64,000 nucleotides of DNA from Laguncularia racemosa (lineage: Eukaryota; Streptophyta; Magnoliopsida; Myrtales; Combretaceae), in contig JBBMOL010000021.1 of NCBI GenBank assembly GCA_037954665.1, positions 7,192,001 through 7,256,000 on the forward strand. Direction: 5' to 3'. The position numbers were made by a program, and so were the translations under genes. Below are positions 60,454 to 64,000 of this stretch, in pieces. The first letter of the stretch is position 1, and every line of letters begins with the position of its first letter. The notes beneath the pieces were generated by a model. That model worked only from the letters and a program-made list of their open reading frames with translations. It ran no database searches and was not told the DNA's origin.

Positions 60454-61682
60454 GGCAAAGGTATAAATTTGGTCCTCAACGTTTGACATCTTTTTTATTT
60501 GAGTTCTAAACTTTTTTTTTTCCTATCTAAGTTCTCATCATTTGAAAAAACGATTCATTATAAAATCGTTAGTCTTTTCGTTGACATAGACATGTGTCAA
60601 ATTCTGATTCATTCACAATTTTATTAAATAAATAAAATAAGAAAAATTTTAAAAATAGATAAAGTAATTAAAAAATAAAAGAAAATACAAAAAAATGGAC
60701 AAAAGGAAAAAAAATAGAAAAATGTTAAAAATATATGTGCATATAAATAAATAAATAAATAAAATATATATAAAACATAATTTATTATTTTGGGTAAATA
60801 TATATAAAGTAATTAAAAAATTAGAAAAAATCAAAAAAATAATTAAAAGATAGGGAATAAAAGAGAAAAATAAAAAAATATATATTTATTTATATAAGTT
60901 ATTATTTTTGGTGTGTGTGTGTGTAATTTAGTAAAATGAAAATAAATACAAAAAAAAAAAAACAAAAAGTGGCCACCTGGAGGGGTTGGATGACTCCCTA
61001 GAGGTGACTACCAACCACCCTCTTACCATAGGGTGGCTAGAACGGCTACTAAAGGGGGAGTGGATCGCAACCCACTAGCAACTATAGGTGGGGAGAGGGG
61101 GTTGCTTGACCTCCCCTAAGTGGTAAGCAACCACCAAAAAAAAAAAAAGGATCGAGTTAAGTTAGGACACACTTTCTCCCTTTTTTTTTTTTTTTTTGTT
61201 TGGGCTGCCACCCACGGCTGTCAATAGGTCGCGTCCCATCTTAGTTTTTAGGTATGCTAGTCACCCCCAAACTTGGGGTGGTTGGAACATATATATATAT
61301 ATTAGTTTTTTTTCTTTTTTGATATTTTTTTATTTTTTATTTTACTAAATTAAATATATATATACCCAAAATAGTAAAATATATATACACATATTTTTTT
61401 ATTTTTTCTATTTTCTATTTTTTTTTTAATTTTCTTTAACTTTTTATTACTTCATCTATTTCTTAACATTTTCCTATTTTATTTATTTAATAAATTGTAT
61501 TGATGAATTAGAAATTGACATGTGTCATGGTTAACGAAAAAATTAACGGTGTGTTAACGAATGACTTTTTTGCACTTTTTTTGCGAGCTATGAGAACTCA
61601 AATAAAAATAAATATATAAATAAAGGTTTAAGACTCAAATACAAATGTGTTAAACATTGAAGATTATATTTATACTTTTCCC
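60454..61682. mobile_element. Foldback MULE-like element with perfect 9-bp target duplication
   Basis: TATAATATA lies directly outside both ends (60445-60453 and 61683-61691). The left end GGCAAAGGTATAAATTTGG matches the reverse-complemented right end GGGAAAAGTATAAATATAA. The match goes on through CAACGTTTGACA/CAATGTTTAACA, GACATGTGTCA in both arms, and the AT-rich ATAAATAAAATA stretch, so each arm is several hundred bp. The centre (60970-61290) is GC-richer. The 9-bp duplication is the Mutator signature. There is no transposase, and the short frames inside are AT-rich noise. Confidence 0.8.
60968..61290. other. GC-richer core of the foldback MULE-like element
   Basis: In contrast to the AT-rich arms, this core has GTGGCCACCTGGAGGGG, GGGTGGCTAGAACGGC, GGTGGGGAGAGGGGG and GGGCTGCCACCCACGGC. 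GGTGG and CCACC words occur in both orientations. No long open frame crosses it. It may be captured host sequence (Pack-MULE style) or simply the element's own spacer. Confidence 0.4.
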
Positions 61683-61887
61683 TATAATATATTATAATTG
61701 TGATAAAAGATATAATATATTATGTAGTATAATATAAATTTTATTTGATATATATATAATATGTATGTATGTGTGTGTGTGTGTGTCATATTGTATCAAC
61801 ATACGAAGTACTTTGTGCAATGAAAATGCAATCTTAATAACAATGAATAAATGTCAAGTATAATTATTCTTCTATTCATGACAAGAA

Positions 61888-62048
61888 AATGCCATTAGCA
61901 CTATGGTAAAATTATTCCTTTTCCCTTCTCTACAATCTCATCTTCAATCCTATTGTATCGGCAACTATGTAAATGCCATTAACCTCGTGATAAAAATATT
62001 GCTTTTCCCTTATCTACTTCAACCTTATTATATCAGCACCGATGTAAA
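61888..62048. repeat. Imperfect 84 bp tandem repeat, two copies
   Basis: AATGCCATTAGCACTATGGT at 61888 recurs at 61972 as AATGCCATTAACCTCGTGAT. Both are followed by CTTTTCCCTT(C/A)TCTAC and then ...TATCGGCAAC/TATCAGCACC...TGTAAATG. Confidence 0.7.
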
Positions 62049-62788
62049 TGATACTGCGACAAAATCCATTCAATAAGGACCATTTTTGCAATAGATTAAA
62101 AAAATAATGTCTATAAAGCTCTTTTGCAATAAATTTTGGATTTTTAGAGACAGATTTCTCAATTTGTGAAAGCCAAATTTCTAATAGTTTAGTCCAGAGT
62201 TTTCATAACTAAATGGTGTCTCTTTAATACCCCTTCCAATGATATGATACATGCAACACACAAAGAATCTTAACGTACTTTTTCTTTCTCTTACTAGTCC
62301 ATGATAATATATGACTAAAAGAAATATAAATTAGAGTTGTTCATCAAATTGAATTAAATTAAATCACACAAAATCGTAAAATGCAGTTATTTTGTATTTT
62401 GATTCAATTCACGACTTGAATTGAAGAGAATCCAAACAATTAGCAGTTTGTTCGGGTAGTCAAATTGAACCCAATTGCTTAAACCTAAACCTAATCAATT
62501 CTTATTGAAAAATAAAAATAAGCAAAATTTTTTAGTTCTAAAATCCATCAACATTTTGATTTATCGAAGGAAATAATTGTTAAATTTTTTGAGGTTGGAA
62601 TAATTTAGACCCAATGTAATAAAGCAAAATAAATTAATCAAAATAAACAGTAATATAAAAAGTAAAATAGATAGCTTCCACAAAAGTTAGAATTTTCTCT
62701 CTTTTTTTAAATTGATGTAGTTTAGCTAAGTTTAAAGTGGGCCGGCTTTGCATTAGATATCAAACCAAATCACTTCAAATGGTTCGAA

Positions 62789-62817
62789 GTTGAATCAAAC
62801 TATATTAAATTATATAT

Positions 62818-62851
<34 letters not shown>

Positions 62852-62863
62852 GTTTGATTCAAC
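62789..62863. repeat. TA-rich hairpin with perfect 16-bp arms
   Basis: GTTGAATCAAACTATA (62789-62804) is the exact reverse complement of TATAGTTTGATTCAAC (62848-62863). The spacer is almost pure TA repeat. The whole could extrude as a cruciform. Confidence 0.85.
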
Positions 62864-64000
62864 TCAATCTTGACTGATGAGCTATTCAATTTGGTGAATA
62901 CCCCTAATCTTTATGTGACCACTTTAGCTTAATCAACTTTGCTAGTGGACTTTGTTAGTAAACCGAGTAAAATCCTTAAGTTACCAAAATGCACACAACT
63001 ATTGAAATTTGAATGGCAACAGCAAATTTATTAAGTTATTGTCGCATAATGTACTTTACTATCTCTAATAATCTTTGTGTGCATGCGATTATGAATCCCC
63101 ATGGCTTGCCGGTGGTTTTAGGGACTCATTCGACCCACTTGTAATGGTAGATATCTAAAAATACCAAATAATTTTTTTTCCCTAGTGCAAAGACTAAATC
63201 AATAGTAAAAATGACATGGACGAGTTAAGATTACAATTTATGGAGCTTTATGAACATTAGAAGTGAAAAAATAAGAAAGTCAAAAACCAATAGTTGTTTG
63301 AAAATGGTATCAATTGGATTTCAAGGAGATCAAAAGCTGTTGAAAACTACAAAAGGATCAAAAACTAGTACAAAGGTCTAGTTTTAAAGTTCAACTTTGA
63401 AGCCTTATAATTTTTTGCTTACGAAGAGTGATGGAGTCCATAATATGCTGATTTTGCAATTGACTTTATAATTTTTTTTATTTTAGTATTTTTATTATAT
63501 TAACCAAGAGAAAAATTGTAAAATATAATCTAAATAAATGAGTTGAGGATTTACGAGCATATTTTTAAAGATAAAGTAGATTAAGTGAACATGAAACAAA
63601 AATTAAAGAATACATTTACAATTTACTCCCTTTCTTCTAATATATATAAATATATAATTTCAAGAAGAAAATAGGTCGATTCAATACTTCATTTTGCTTG
63701 GAAAATACTTTCTTGCTTATGTTCAATTGAATAATACCTGAATCGTTTTCTAACGAGAGGTTTGTTATCGCATGCCGCTCCTGGCCACGACCGTACTTTC
63801 ATAAGATCAATTTCCTCATGTTTGAAATCTTACCTTTCTCTGACATTTAGCTAGCATGTAATCCTCTCCATTTGAGTTTATAATCTAAATATAACACTAA
63901 TTGAACTTCACCGGGATGATAAAGATCAGCGATTTAATCCACGCGGAGCAACTACTTTTGTAACTACTATCATCATCTTCATCTTTTGATCTATCCTTGA

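Larger units (their letters stand above)
61692..64000. other. Intergenic sequence to the end of the window, no gene seen
   Basis: It contains a TG microsatellite (61768-61786), an 84-bp tandem repeat (61888-62048), a TA-rich hairpin (62789-62863) and AT-rich spacer. The last 250 bp are somewhat less AT-rich but show no start of a gene. Confidence 0.4.

Noticed and set aside
1..64000. CRISPR-like arrays, bacterial operons, organellar or viral insertions
   Set aside because: No regularly spaced direct repeats, no polycistronic gene layout, and no chloroplast, mitochondrial or pararetroviral sequence was recognised.

Overview
This is a 64 kb piece of a plant nuclear genome, most likely from a woody or perennial eudicot. 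It is AT-rich, full of transposon debris, and carries GT-AG spliced genes. Only two protein-coding genes can be supported, both on the + strand: a five-exon TPR gene of the TTL (tetratricopeptide thioredoxin-like) family at 26011-29535, and an intronless VQ-motif transcriptional co-regulator gene at 42238-43518. From memory, the closest Arabidopsis relatives by family are the neighbouring loci AT5G65160 (TPR14) and AT5G65170 (VQ34). The pair therefore looks like a conserved two-gene microsyntenic block, here separated by about 12.7 kb. No bacterial-type features (operons, CRISPR, origins) and no convincing tRNA or rRNA genes were seen.

Layout. From 1 to 4.7 kb lies the 3' end of a Ty3/gypsy element: decayed integrase, polypurine tract and a long LTR. 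From 4.7 to 5.7 kb is a decayed LINE on the minus strand, and from 5.7 to 6.7 kb a possible TIR element holding a CT-rich tract and a GGTGGGTGA-type minisatellite. From 9 to 24 kb there are LTR-like blocks of the same general type (plus at 9.0-13.6, minus at 14.9-19.3, minus from 21.9 kb), with a long-TIR DNA element at 20123-21596 between them. From 24 to 30 kb is the TTL gene and its upstream region. From 31 to 33.1 kb is a minus-strand gypsy gag relic bracketed by ~280 bp direct repeats. From 33 to 42 kb is low-information DNA with one LTR-like relic. From 42 to 44.7 kb is the VQ gene, with a hairpin MITE in its 3' flank. From 44.7 to 64 kb is gene-free sequence with tandem duplications, a small MULE-type MITE (50185-50490), an LTR-like block, a minus-strand zf-RVT/RNase H relic (53.85-54.75 kb) and a foldback MULE-like element with a perfect 9-bp target duplication (60454-61682).

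How the genes relate. TTL/TPR proteins are scaffold or co-chaperone-like proteins tied to brassinosteroid signalling, cell-wall control and osmotic-stress tolerance. VQ proteins bind WRKY factors and are often MAPK substrates. Nothing in the sequence shows that the two act together; adjacency is the only link. The most notable observation about the genes is that the TTL copy stops before its C-terminal thioredoxin-like domain, and eroded, frameshifted remains of that domain appear just downstream. No wholly new biological system could be demonstrated. The best novel signals are this decayed domain, three TIR elements with 9-11 bp target duplications, the MITE next to the VQ stop codon, and a diverged ~740 bp non-coding duplication at 35.3 and 58.8 kb.
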